From Lomentospora prolificans (lineage: Eukaryota; Ascomycota; Sordariomycetes; Microascales; Microascaceae): a stretch of DNA of 64,000 bases. The notes beneath the pieces are model-generated. The model searched no databases, was not told the DNA's origin, and worked only from the letters and a program-made list of their open reading frames with translations. A program made the translations under genes and the position numbers. The stretch is taken from the NCBI GenBank assembly GCA_029532625.1, contig JARFXM010000003.1, positions 2,170,001 through 2,234,000 on the forward strand, read 5' to 3'. Shown one piece after another: positions 46,485 through 56,425 of this stretch; position 1 is the first letter of the stretch; each line of letters begins with the position of its first letter.

Positions 46485-47736
46485 TGCCTTTCTTTTCTAA
46501 GTTGTACTTTTTTCCCGTAGGGCCTTTCTCATATCCTTCCGCCGTTAATCTAATTTCTGGGTTGGAGTTTTCGTTTCCTCTGCGTTTCACTGCCCGCTCG
46601 GTTGATAGACTACTAAATCGCCCAAGGGTAAACACAGAACATGCTTCCACAGTCTCAGCTGGTGGTGTACTTCGCACTCGGGGTTCGGAGGAAGACATCC
46701 GTAATCCTTCCTGGCTCATCTGGAATGCCCCGAGCTAAGGCTTTCTTTGATACCTTGGCCTAGGTCAATGATTTCCGCAAAATCTAGTCACCTAAGAAGG
46801 CGGGGCAGACGGCCAACTCCGATCCGGCTCCGACGAAATTGGCAGCCCTTTCGGACTTGGGTTGACTGCATCGGATATCAACGACTCGAGCCCATAACTT
46901 GGCGTCTCCACTCCGCGCGAGCGTTTCCCGTCATCACGTTCGGGGATAATGCCAAGGGTTTGACAAGTTTTGACCCGGGGGGACCAACTAACACCATCCT
47001 ATCCCGAGACTAGTTCATGAGGAGCGAAGCGATAAGAACACTAGTAAACCTCCGGGTGGTTTTCTTCTTTTGGAATCCTATTCACCAGCAAGAGCATGAG
47101 GTAAAATTCTGGCTCGTCCTTAATAAGGAGATATAGTAGATTATAGAATAACACTTAATAGTAAAGTTAAGTACTATTATTTTATCCTAATTAGTAAGGA
47201 AACTCTTCTTAATTAGGGATAGTTTTATTATACTATTATTCTAGTAGTAAACAGTGATGCTTCCTGAGGGATATTCTTTTGTCCGTGGCTCCATCATCCC
47301 TGACATCTTCCATCGCCAGGCTGCAAGTCGACCTATGTCGGTTGTTCGATCTTATTGACAATTTGACCTCCACTGTCTGCCTTTTTACTAGTCAAGTATG
47401 CTTCACATTTCACGGTATATGACGCTACCTCGGAGACATGAGCTTAAAAGTCGAGTAAAGATCAATTGACTATGCCGCTACTATATCATGCTAATAAACA
47501 TATCCACTGAGCTCGGCCTTGATACCGTGCTACTCGTTTGATTTTGCGAGAGTGCAACGTTGGCTAGATCCTTCCTCTCTCTTGCAACCGAGTAATCTTG
47601 GCTACTCCCATCCAAGCCCCAACTCTCAGGATCAATTCTCGAGGCGACTCTTACGATACTCGTTTTGCCAGGACACCGGATCCGCATGCCAGTACCGAAC
47701 CGTCTTCCACTCCGTCGTATCCTCAATTAACTCATC
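46485..47736. other. Gene-free accessory stretch with an AT-rich patch
   Basis: No intact gene is seen. Between about 47120 and 47262 the DNA becomes very AT-rich, with many TA steps and repeated TACTATTATT and CTAATTAGTAAG-like words, unlike the surrounding sequence. This is a typical look of a short repeat remnant altered by C-to-T change. Confidence 0.5.
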
Positions 47737-48366
47737 TCACCACTTGACGTATTCGGGCAGCTCTGGGCGCTCGAACCACTTCTCTGCCACAAACGACACG
47801 TACATCCGGGCCCAGGGTGGGTACGGCTCTTCATCAGCAGCTTGGTATGGCAGCTTCGGGAGAGGCTTGCCATTCTCGCGTGCCTGCATTGTTTCGCGGT
47901 CGAGCACCCAGAGCCACACACGATTACCTCCAGCTACATTGAATGCATCTAATTCATCCTCAGGTGCTGTAAGTGGAGGTTCTTTGGGCAGCGTCAAGAG
48001 GGTGTCAAGGGACCTGTCGTCGACGATCAGGCACTTAGTATTCCTTAAAAGATGATACTTTGCGCGAATGTGTGGTTCTGTCACATTGGGTTTCCCATGC
48101 GCAGCTACAGAGGCAATGAATGCGCGGCCAACGGGAGAGAAGTCCTCATTGCCATTGGGTACGTCAAGACCTGCCACAACAGCTTTTTGGTCCGGATAGT
48201 CTTCTATGATCTCGTTCCAGAACCGGTCAGCTACGATATTTGCTGGCGTGCTGGTACCCTGGCTGCCGAGGGCGTTTTTGGTCTGGAGAAAGTTGTGTTG
48301 GGGTTTGAAGGGGTGATATATTGTCCTTCCAAAAATACTTCGCAAAAGGTCATGATGATGAGGCAT
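47737..48366 (-). CDS. Orphan hypothetical protein inside the decayed island
   Basis: Single intact frame of 209 aa from an ATG at 48366. The protein is soluble-looking, without signal peptide or membrane helix. It is rich in Pro, Glu and Trp toward the C-terminus (VWLWVLDRETMQARENGKPL, then EEPYPPWARMYVSFVAEKWF). I recognise no domain and propose no function. Its codon pattern is regular, while both flanks are gene-free or contain decayed elements, so it may be a recently active or transferred gene. It could equally be the C-terminal part of a once larger gene. An LTR-like relic begins about 50 bases upstream of its start. Confidence 0.55.
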   Translation of the reverse strand: MPHHHDLLRSIFGRTIYHPFKPQHNFLQTKNALGSQGTSTPANIVADRFWNEIIEDYPDQKAVVAGLDVPNGNEDFSPVGRAFIASVAAHGKPNVTEPHIRAKYHLLRNTKCLIVDDRSLDTLLTLPKEPPLTAPEDELDAFNVAGGNRVWLWVLDRETMQARENGKPLPKLPYQAADEEPYPPWARMYVSFVAEKWFERPELPEYVKW

Positions 48367-48411
48367 CTCCTATTAGGCTTCATCTTGATTAAGTTCACAT
48401 AGCTTCTCCAT

Positions 48412-48791
48412 TCACATGGTAGTTTATAAGAATCTCCTAGGCCTTAGCCCCTTGGTCCTAGGATATAAGCCACCACGGAGACTCAGGCACAGACAAGGAA
48501 GTGAAATCTAGATACTGGCTGGTACTGCTTAGAGAAGGCTAGGTATCCTCCAGGACCACAAGTTATCTATAAACTGCATTCCATAGGTGGTCCAAGCTGC
48601 TATGATGGCACCACTGTACCAAGCAGTTAGGAAGTAGGAGAGGAATATATTAGATTCAGGTTATAAGGGTCTTAACCTAAGAGGAAGGTCTAACTAGAAG
48701 CTAGTCCTAAGTGTTACAGCTTGGCCATGCTGCTTACTTGCTAGCTGCTAAGCTGCCAGCAAGTAAGTCAGTAAGGGGTTCTATGACACTA
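48412..48791 (-). mobile_element. LTR-like relic with an internal hairpin
   Basis: Read on the minus strand, the segment starts TGTCATAGAACCCCTTACTG, includes TATAA-like words (TCTTATAAAC) and is rich in TAG/CTAG words, as in LTRs altered by C-to-T changes. A perfect 10-bp inverted repeat, CTTACTTGCT at 48733-48742 and AGCAAGTAAG at 48758-48767, lies near one end. No second LTR or retroelement protein is visible, so at best this is a solo LTR. The boundaries are guesses. Confidence 0.3.
48733..48767. repeat. Perfect 10-bp inverted repeat (hairpin)
   Basis: CTTACTTGCT and AGCAAGTAAG are exact reverse complements separated by 15 nt that are themselves partly symmetric (AGCTGCTAAGCTGCC). It lies in the LTR-like relic. 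Confidence 0.85.
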
Positions 48792-49010
48792 TTCACAGAG
48801 TTGCTTGTGGTCGCTGTTTCATGTACGTCACCTCTGTATAATCTGTAGGCATGTAGGTAGGTGTCCTTGTGTGATGATAAAATGGCTTGTTCTCTCTAGC
48901 TAGTATATGGTTCCTTGCTTCCTGACCTCTGGTGTCGCTTGCTTGCTTCCGAACTTCGGCCAGGGTGTGCCCATGCTTGATTGACTTGATTTCCAACTTT
49001 TGTGCTACAG

Positions 49011-49850
49011 ATCTCTGGCAACAGCCTTGTCCAGTGCTGGCTATCTGCACTCCATTGTGAATAGCATTGGCATTGCAAAGACTATCGAATAGACGACAAT
49101 CAACAGCTGTCTCTCTTATATAACTTTGTGCTCGCTGTAGGCGCTTCATCCTTTGTCGAGAAAGTTGGATGTTGAAATTTGTCCTTGGTCTCTACCTCTG
49201 ACGTGTTCCTGGCTTTCATCTTGTGGACCACATTCGCCGCCTGTAAGTCGATCTCACCGTCTCTTTAGCTCGTGCTGGACGGGGATCAAGGTGCCTAAGG
49301 AATGCCGTCTAGTATACACTTCCCGCGGCACTCAAAACTTTGCCATCGGAGTATTGGTCTGTATTTTCCTCTCTAATGGTGCTTATGACATCGGCTGGAC
49401 TCTTCTATGGGCTTACCCTGCTGAACTCCTCCCCTACGAGGTTCGCGGCCGGGGTGTCGCTTGCCAGACGGGTATCATGCACGCTGCTGGCTTCTTCTCT
49501 ACTTTTGTGACTCCCATCAGCCTACAGAATGTTGGGTGGAAGTACTACATTGCGTACATCGTTTACACGTACCTCTAGGTATGATATGCCGTCTAACGAG
49601 ATCTTGGGCAAGCCTACTATCACAGCCCTCCGTAGCTCGTTGCCGTTTGGTACTTCTTTGTCGAAACGCGACGATACACCCTGTAAGAAATCAGCACGAT
49701 TTTCGAGACGAAGGGCATCACTTGGAAGCAGAAGCGTAATCATAAGCCTCCTACTTCGCTTCAGGATTCTAGCCCGACGGAAGAGCAAGGAGATGTTCAG
49801 AAGAAGTCGATTGTGGTTATTTCGAAGAACTATAGAATGCGGCACTGTCT
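49011..49850 (+). pseudogene. Decayed MFS sugar-transporter pseudogene (C-terminal half)
   Basis: Pieces of a major-facilitator sugar porter are readable in order. ISGNSLVQC is at 49011. GASSFVEKVG is followed by two codons that should be the GRR motif, then VFLAFILWTTFAA. The best-preserved block (about 49330-49575) reads YDIGWTLLWAYPAELLPYEVRGRGVACQTG and HAAGFFSTFVTPISLQNVGWKYYIAYIVY. After a probable intron, VAVWYFFVETRRYTL and EISTIFETKGITWKQ follow. In-frame stops occur at 49090 (TAG), 49173 (TGA), 49576 (TAG) and 49684 (TAA), with at least two frameshifts near 49035 and 49120. Each stop is one C-to-T change from CAG, CGA, CAG or CAA. The N-terminal half is not recognisable. In family terms it resembles lactose-permease-like fungal sugar porters. 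Confidence 0.85.
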
Positions 49851-50628
49851 TTTTACTTTTAACTCTGGTCTAGGGTTTGGAAAGATGAGTAAGGGTCAAG
49901 GGAGCTTGCAATCACCACGGTTACAAGAGGTGCATACCATTTATAGCGAGTCCAGTCAAGAGCCCGAGGTTCTGATTTCCATTTTTTACTTCATTTTTCA
50001 CATTTGTGCGCACCTCAAACGGAAGGACTTTTGTTAATTCTATATTAGACGGGCAGAATGGCCGAGCTCTGAATCCTCTGTAGCCCAGCACAAGACCTAT
50101 CATTACTCTAGGGTCAAGCAACCGCAGGCCTATCTCTATCGTCGCCATCACTTGTTGTATAGCTGCTAACATCGTCCTCGCGAGCCTCGCAGGTAGTTGG
50201 ATGATCCCGGATCCAATCCGAGATGCAGAACGAGTGACCACGGTCGTAGATGGGTACTTTGAAGAGAAGAGCCCGGCAAACCAGGCAGCGAATATCGCAA
50301 AAGAGTTCCCTGCCCATGGTGTCTCGTTTTCTGCTTGTGGGTCTATGGGTTGCTTGCAGTGATATCCCAAACGCAGAGCCTGTTTAGAGACCGGAACGCT
50401 AGGGCTAAATAACTTGGATTGACAACCCCACCGTGTGGTCTATTAAAAGAATATTGTATTGCCTAGGAAACAAAGTCGTGGTCGGTGTAAAGGCCGTCAT
50501 ACACAATAGATCCTGTCCGTCCCGCAGACCACGCCTGCTTTGATCGATTCCCGCCCAACGCCGAAGAAAAACAAACGCACCATGCAAACTGAGAAAGGAG
50601 TATAGACATGATGTTCACATATGACTCT
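49851..50628. other. Intergenic region at the edge of the island
   Basis: A 149-codon minus-strand frame (49921-50370) and shorter frames are present but show no recognisable protein. The sequence may continue the decayed island. I see no RNA gene. Confidence 0.5.
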
Positions 50629-51335
50629 TTATCCAAGACTCGGAGTGGGCGTAGCCACTAACGGCAAACCTTGGTCTCCTCGTCTTGCCCTCACCAACTC
50701 CAAGATCCAGATATCACAACATAGAAGTGGTATCGCGGCCACAATGAGCCACCAGAGCTCCGCTGTCAAAATGGTCCGAAGCCATCTCGCCCAGCGATGA
50801 GCAGCGGAGCGGCGATGGACGCAGACTTTGGTACCATAGATGAGGCAACCTAGGTCTGGCCTAGACTCGCACTCGAGATGTTCTCTTCTCCGTTTCATCA
50901 AAAGGCTAAACATGCTTGTTAGCAGCGATTCGCATAAAATGACGAGGCAGAGCAAAGAAGATAATAGACATACGCGACACTGCCCCTGCAAAACCTCACA
51001 TCACTCCCGAGATCGCATCGTCCATTATTGGGGCATTCAAGGTGAAGACTGCGGCGTTGCACGAGCCATTCAACCTTGAGTGTTATGCCAGTGTATACGA
51101 GGGCGTGGAAGTAGCGGTTAACATGCTTGAGCGAGAGGGCGTCGGGATAGATGAGATATTTGGCAATGTGGAGATGAAGTTCGGGTGGTAAATCCATAAA
51201 GGTGGGACCCGGTGACCGGCTCGAGATTTGGTCCGGAGCGGGAGAGGCCGAAGCGGTGCTTGAGCTTTCAGGGTGGGACGCGGGTTTCGCTCCCGGCTGA
51301 GCGGGGCGACGGAGGCGGAGGAAGGGCGCGGACAT
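50629..51335 (-). CDS. F-box protein with a C-terminal hydrophobic segment
   Basis: Two exons, 51335-50974 and 50905-50629 (68-nt intron, GTATGT...TTTAG, phase 2), give 212 aa. After a Ser/Pro/Ala-rich N-terminus (1-45), an F-box is clear: FMDLPPELHLHIAKYLIYPDALSLKHVNRYFH (about 46-77, split here only for description). F-boxes bind Skp1 and recruit targets to SCF ubiquitin ligases. A Cys-containing middle (LECPNNGRCDLG, RPDLGCLIYGTKVC) follows. A hydrophobic run, ELWWLIVAAIPLLCCDIWIL (about 164-184), could be a membrane helix. Short fungal F-box proteins with this tail are common and rarely characterised; the target is unknown. Confidence 0.82.
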
Positions 51336-52391
51336 GATTGAGTGCAATCGCCACCGGATGGGACCAGGAATGTTTCTCTTTCGTGCAACTAATTAATGTA
51401 GGGTGGTTCAAGGACTCGGTCGACAAGATGTTCCCCAGGACAAAACTCAATTCTAAGTATATAACTGCTGCCTTGGACCTCACGTTTCTGGTAATTTGGC
51501 TGCCTGCCTTTGGGCCCATCAACCCCTGATGAGACACGGTGGCACCAGCCTCAGCCTCGCTACCTGCGCTAGTGCCCTAGTCGTGAGGCGGGAATACGAG
51601 AGGAGCGTTCCGGAAACAACAAGGGGTCGTGCACCGGGGAGACGGTGATAGATGGCCAGCTTGACGAGATTGTTTTTGGGGGATTCTGTGAGGAGCGGAG
51701 AAGCTGGCCGGGCTCTGAACGGCTGCCGTCCAGCTGAAACTCGGTGTGCTGGTGAATACGGAGTGACAAGAATGATGTACATTAATCTCTCGAAGGAAAG
51801 CAGGCATCATCAACTGACGGCATCTGTGCGCCAACTGCCGATCGCATCCTCCAAGCACATTGCAGTCACATTGCCAGCAGTGAGAGACTCGAAACGATGA
51901 GCCGATCTGATGCATTCCAAAGATTGACATCTCTGCAAGCGAGCTGGGTTCACGCGAAACAGGAGAAATACCCAATTCCCAGCATCAGTGGTGCACTAGG
52001 GGCTGGCTAGCGTGCCTTAACCTTGAAATTGGGCAGTGGCTCAGCCCTAATTGACTGCCTGAGATTAGCACTCACCGGCCCGAGTTAGTGCATTGGGACA
52101 GTGGATGCTACCTCAGTCAGGCCTCAATCCACAAATTGGTCATCCCCTGGACCGATCTCCGAAGGTGACTAGAGGCTCCAAGGCCCCAAAACTTCCCAAA
52201 GCCAGCTTGCAGATCTTGTCAGGTGACTTCGCGCCTTTCCGTTCTCCATGCAGGTTCAGGACCCTTGAATTAGGCCGCCACCTCGACCCCGCGACGCGGA
52301 GTGAACCAAATCTTCTTCGCTTGCTTGGCCTTCGAGTCTCCCCTCGCCACTTCACCATGCACTCAATAGCCTTTGTGGTTCGACCGTGACA
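51336..52391. promoter_or_regulatory. Divergent intergenic region between the F-box and EXO5 genes
   Basis: About 1.06 kb between outward-facing starts. No frame is supported on either strand, and no repeat or RNA gene is seen. It should contain both promoters, but no specific site is recognisable. Confidence 0.5.
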
Positions 52392-54029
52392 ATGACCACG
52401 TTTGCTCCTCCGTCCTTTGACGATTACTATGACTTGACATCTGAGGAGGAAGCTCTTCTCATTGATCTTGCTTCAAAGATCGTGCCCACTCCTCCGGCCG
52501 CTCCCGCAGTCTCAGCTACGACTTCTGTCTCTGGACACGTCTCTTCAGCTGACCTTGTAACCGCCAGCGGGCATGTCCATCAGCACTATGAGTCGGTCAG
52601 CGTATCGTCTGTGGCTACCACAAATTCAACGGGTGCTGGGCGGCCACCAGGGGCGTTCCCTTTATCACAGCCAACTTCCCAGCCCCAGCAAGATACTGTC
52701 GTCTACCCGGATTGTAAGCTTTCTTTCCTTTGAATCAAAAATACGAAGCACAATTGGCTAAAGGCTTCTTGTTGGAAGCGCCCAGTGAGTCGTGCCTTGG
52801 CAGAACTACCGGCTGAAAAGACGGAGGCACCACCCGCCGTAAGCGAAAAGAATGACGATGAGTCCGACATCGAAGAGGTTAGCGCCGACGACTTTTTCAA
52901 AGACGAGAGGTCGCCACTTGTGCGGTTTCGTACCTTTCCGAAAAAGCCGTTCTCAGTCACGGACTTAACGTCAGGTGGAGCATGGTGTGAATTACAATAC
53001 TACTACACCCTGACAAGGCTGCCGTGGGGAAGGAAGACCAAGACGGCGATCATGAGAGAGGGGTCAAAGGTCCATAAAAAGCTGGAGGATCAGGTCCATA
53101 CAACAGTCCGTGTTGATGTGGATACGAAGGAGGACCTATTCGGCCTCAAGCTGTGGAACTTTATCCAGGGTTTAAGAACTCTGAGAGATACGGGCTTAAC
53201 TAGGGAGCTCGAAGTTTGGGGAATGGTCGACGGTCAACTCTGCACCGGAATAGTTGACAGCTTGAGCTATAGCTGTCCTAATTCTGACTTTGAGGACGAG
53301 ATCATTTCAAGCAGCCAAGACTCGCAGGACGCCAAGAGTGACAGCAAGATGCGCGCCACGCCAGCAGACAACTCTTCCCAACTAGTATACCTCTGCGACG
53401 TAAAGACAAGGGGGAAACCGTATCCGCCCAAGGGAGCAGCGATGCTGCGGCCTGTGAAGATACAGCTCTTCCTCTACCACCGCTTCCTTGCCGAAATGAT
53501 CAAGGGAAACCTTGACTTCTCACGAGTTTTCCGGCGTCTCGACATCGACCCAGACGAACCTTTCACAGACGAGTTCATTGCGCAGGTCGGCAGTCTGCAT
53601 GATGAGGTTTTCTACGACGCGGATCCCGAGAGCTCACAGGAGAGCAATGGCAATGGGCACGCCTCGTCCGATTTTGTTAAGTATCGGACGCTTCGCGAGC
53701 TTCTACCCCTACTACGGGCGGAGCTCAAACTGACTTTCCCTAACGGCGTCAACTCCCTAGGCCTGCTTCTGTCGGTCGACTATCGATTTAGAGGCGACGG
53801 CAGCATCATTGGAAGCTATACTTTCCCGATGGATGACCAGGCGCTTGATCTCCACATCGCGTCGGATATGCAGTGGTGGAAAGGCGAGAGGGCGCCCAGC
53901 GGTGTTGATATCGAAGAGACCTTCAAGTGCCGGCTCTGCGAGTTCTCCGAGGAATGCTCGTGGAGGGCGAAGATGAACAGAGAACGGCTGGCAAAGGCGA
54001 AGGAGAAGATTCGGAATGGCGGCGTTTAA
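52392..54029 (+). CDS. Exonuclease V (EXO5/DEM1 family)
   Basis: Two exons, 52392-52713 and 52786-54029 (72-nt intron, phase 1), give 521 aa. EXO5 is a single-strand-specific bidirectional exonuclease of the PD-(D/E)XK type with an iron-sulfur cluster. The yeast protein maintains mitochondrial DNA, while others act in nuclear repair. The N-terminal 130 residues are low-complexity. The first cluster cysteine is Cys175 in GGAWCELQYYYTL. The GSKVHKKLE helix follows. The nuclease core has GIVDSLSYS and the catalytic strand YLCDVKTRG. The three remaining cluster cysteines are Cys489, Cys492 and Cys498 in CRLCEFSEECSW. An acidic insert (about 275-310) separates core parts. The start is the first ATG with a consistent frame. 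No clear mitochondrial presequence is visible. Confidence 0.94.
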
Positions 54030-56425
54030 CTAACAGGAATATTATTTGAAGAATCGTGGGGCTCTTCCATTGTGTTCTCATGCTTGGGTTGGCTTGGTTT
54101 ATATCCTATTCCCACTGACGAAGTTTACGATCTCTTGATGTATTTGTGGTCTACCTTGGTATTGTCAATTGAATTAGGAAAGGAGTGGTTTTGCATTTCC
54201 ACTTGGTATCTTGGCTTTTACATCACCCAAAATATCCCAAGGAGAACAAGTGTGGCTAAGAAGAACGGCGGTGGCGTTGTGTTCCTGATTGAGACACCTG
54301 GAGATTGCAAGATGGTGCCAATCGATGTGGAGAACCAGCAGGCTTGCCTAGAATTTCAGCCGCTTCAGCTCCCTCTCTCGCTTGGCGCTGCCAGGCAGAG
54401 TTATGCTTTTCAGCTCGTCAAGAGTTCCGAAGCTCTAGCGTTCCGGCCAGACTCCCATAAACAAGCAGACCTCTGGGAAAGCTCGGCAAGCGTTTCAGCA
54501 TCGGTCACAATTTTCTCGCACGAAAAGTCCGGCCAGACAGCGAGAAGAAGAAGAAGCTGCACCGCCACGGTACCAACTCTGAGAAGGACGTCGCGGTGTG
54601 GGGTCAAACAGGTCCAGCCTCACCGTTCCAAACCCAAAGCGGCAGGACGCCAAGAAAACAAAACAAGTTTTCTTACTCACTTAGAGGCTAGAACGCGGGA
54701 ACGAACTGTAGCATGGTATTAGGGCAGGATGCGCTACTCGTAGTTCAGGCTGTTCCCTCTTCTCATCTCATGACATGACAAGCTCTTGCTTGACGGGTCG
54801 GGTTAGTCGGTTGTTTGCCGCTTTTCTAAATACGAGAGCGCATCCTGCCTCGGGGTTGACTATGAAGGAGGATGAGGGAGTTGAATGCGCATGAGCTTCA
54901 GGGCCTCAATTCGGGTCACGTCGTTTCATTGCATTGCCGAAGGGCGCACCTAGGCGCGCAATGCTCACCAAGATGGGCGTAGGTCGTCGAGAGACATCGG
55001 CACGCCTGTCCCGCCAGGCGTACGGAAGCGGTCCACTAAAGGTGGGAGGATGGGGCTGGCCTCTCTCTCTCTGCATTCAGTTCACAAGCTAGGACCGAGC
55101 CCAGACCGCCAGCTCTCTCCTCGACCGACCCTGAGTCCATGGCCCAAATTCGACGGGAAAGCCCAAGAAAAGGAGAACAATCTTCTGCGCCTATCGTGTC
55201 TTGTTCCAACCATTACTATCAATCCATCGTGGAGGACAAGAGCAATCTGTGTGCCGACTGTGCTCTCGAGACTTCATAATAAACGAGGTGGCTTGTCTGC
55301 CTATTCAACCTGTCTCCCTTGCACCAGGAAGCGATGCCCGATGCCGCTAGTGTCGGATGCCGTGGCACGGAGCTCGCATTAATGGGAGATAATAACGGCT
55401 TTAGCGTTCCTTCTGGTTATCGTCTGTGGCTGCTTTAGGCAAAGAAGCAAATCGTGATACTGGTGCGGAGAGGACACCCCCCAAAACTGATTGGCCACGG
55501 CCCCCAATATCGGCTGGGGCTGAAAAGAGCAATCTCACGATGGAACATGACCCACCCTACCACACGCCACCAACTCGACAACCCTTGGTTCACAGTCAGG
55601 CTCGGCTCGGGCAATATTTTTTTTCATGGCCGGGCTGTTCGTTTTTTAGAGCCTGGCGGCGGCATTTCATCACGCCGTCGATAGGGTCCAGTCTCGACGA
55701 CAGAGTCGAGGCCGATGCGAGACAGAGAAGAGAAGAGTCTAATGAAAGCGACCCTCTAATGGCCTTTTTTCCGCGTTGTCAGTTTTCCTAGCTAAATAGT
55801 TTGGAGAGGATCGAGATTGACCACTGGCGCTCCTCGCCCTCCCCCTCGAGGAGAGGGGACGTGTTTAGTGCCTGGCGTGGCTGAATCGACTCGAGATCTC
55901 CTCGCACTAAATACTGAAGATGGACAGCCGCCATCTCCACTTCCTCGCTGGCTATGCCCCTGCACCCTTACGAGGCCCGACAGGCCACAGGCATTGAGCA
56001 CTCACAAGCATGTACCCACGTGCCATTCAGCCGTCGCATCTTCCCTAGAGCCAATATCCAGGGGCTGTGTGGGTGACCCAGAAGCAAAGATTGAGACCTC
56101 TGCAAGAAAAAAAAAAAAGAGACTGTTTAGACAAGGGCAATCAGAGCCTGGTGTTAGTGACAGGCGAGCGAGCGCCGCACCTGAGTAAGTGCAGCGCTGG
56201 CGAAACAAAAAGGGAGCGCCCTGCCGCCACCTCAGCTCCTCACAGCCCATCCCGGCTCCCTTTCTCCTGTCCTTCGTTTTCTCCTTCTTCTCGTTCCTTC
56301 TGCGTGTGTCTTGAGAGTTGGTCCCGTGGTGCTTGCTGCTTCTTGCTTCAATAAGCTTTCCTTAGACGTGATCCTGTACACTCCCTCCAATATCGTGAGA
56401 ACCACCCAGTAATAACACCGTCGCC
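54030..56425. other. Long intergenic region with no supported gene
   Basis: A 216-codon plus-strand frame (54072-54722) directly after EXO5 has no conserved blocks and is probably 3' untranslated or chance sequence. The part before 56426 includes an A12 tract near 56106-56117 and a CT-rich leader to the MARVEL-type gene. No RNA gene is seen. Confidence 0.55.

Noticed and set aside
49921..50370. 149-codon minus-strand frame at the island edge
   Set aside because: No recognised domain and no upstream promoter-like sequence; an overlapping frame with a Cys-rich stretch is equally unconvincing.
54072..54722. 216-codon frame just downstream of EXO5
   Set aside because: Begins 43 bases after the EXO5 stop, composition drifts from hydrophobic to Arg/Ser-rich, no recognisable domain; more likely 3' untranslated sequence.
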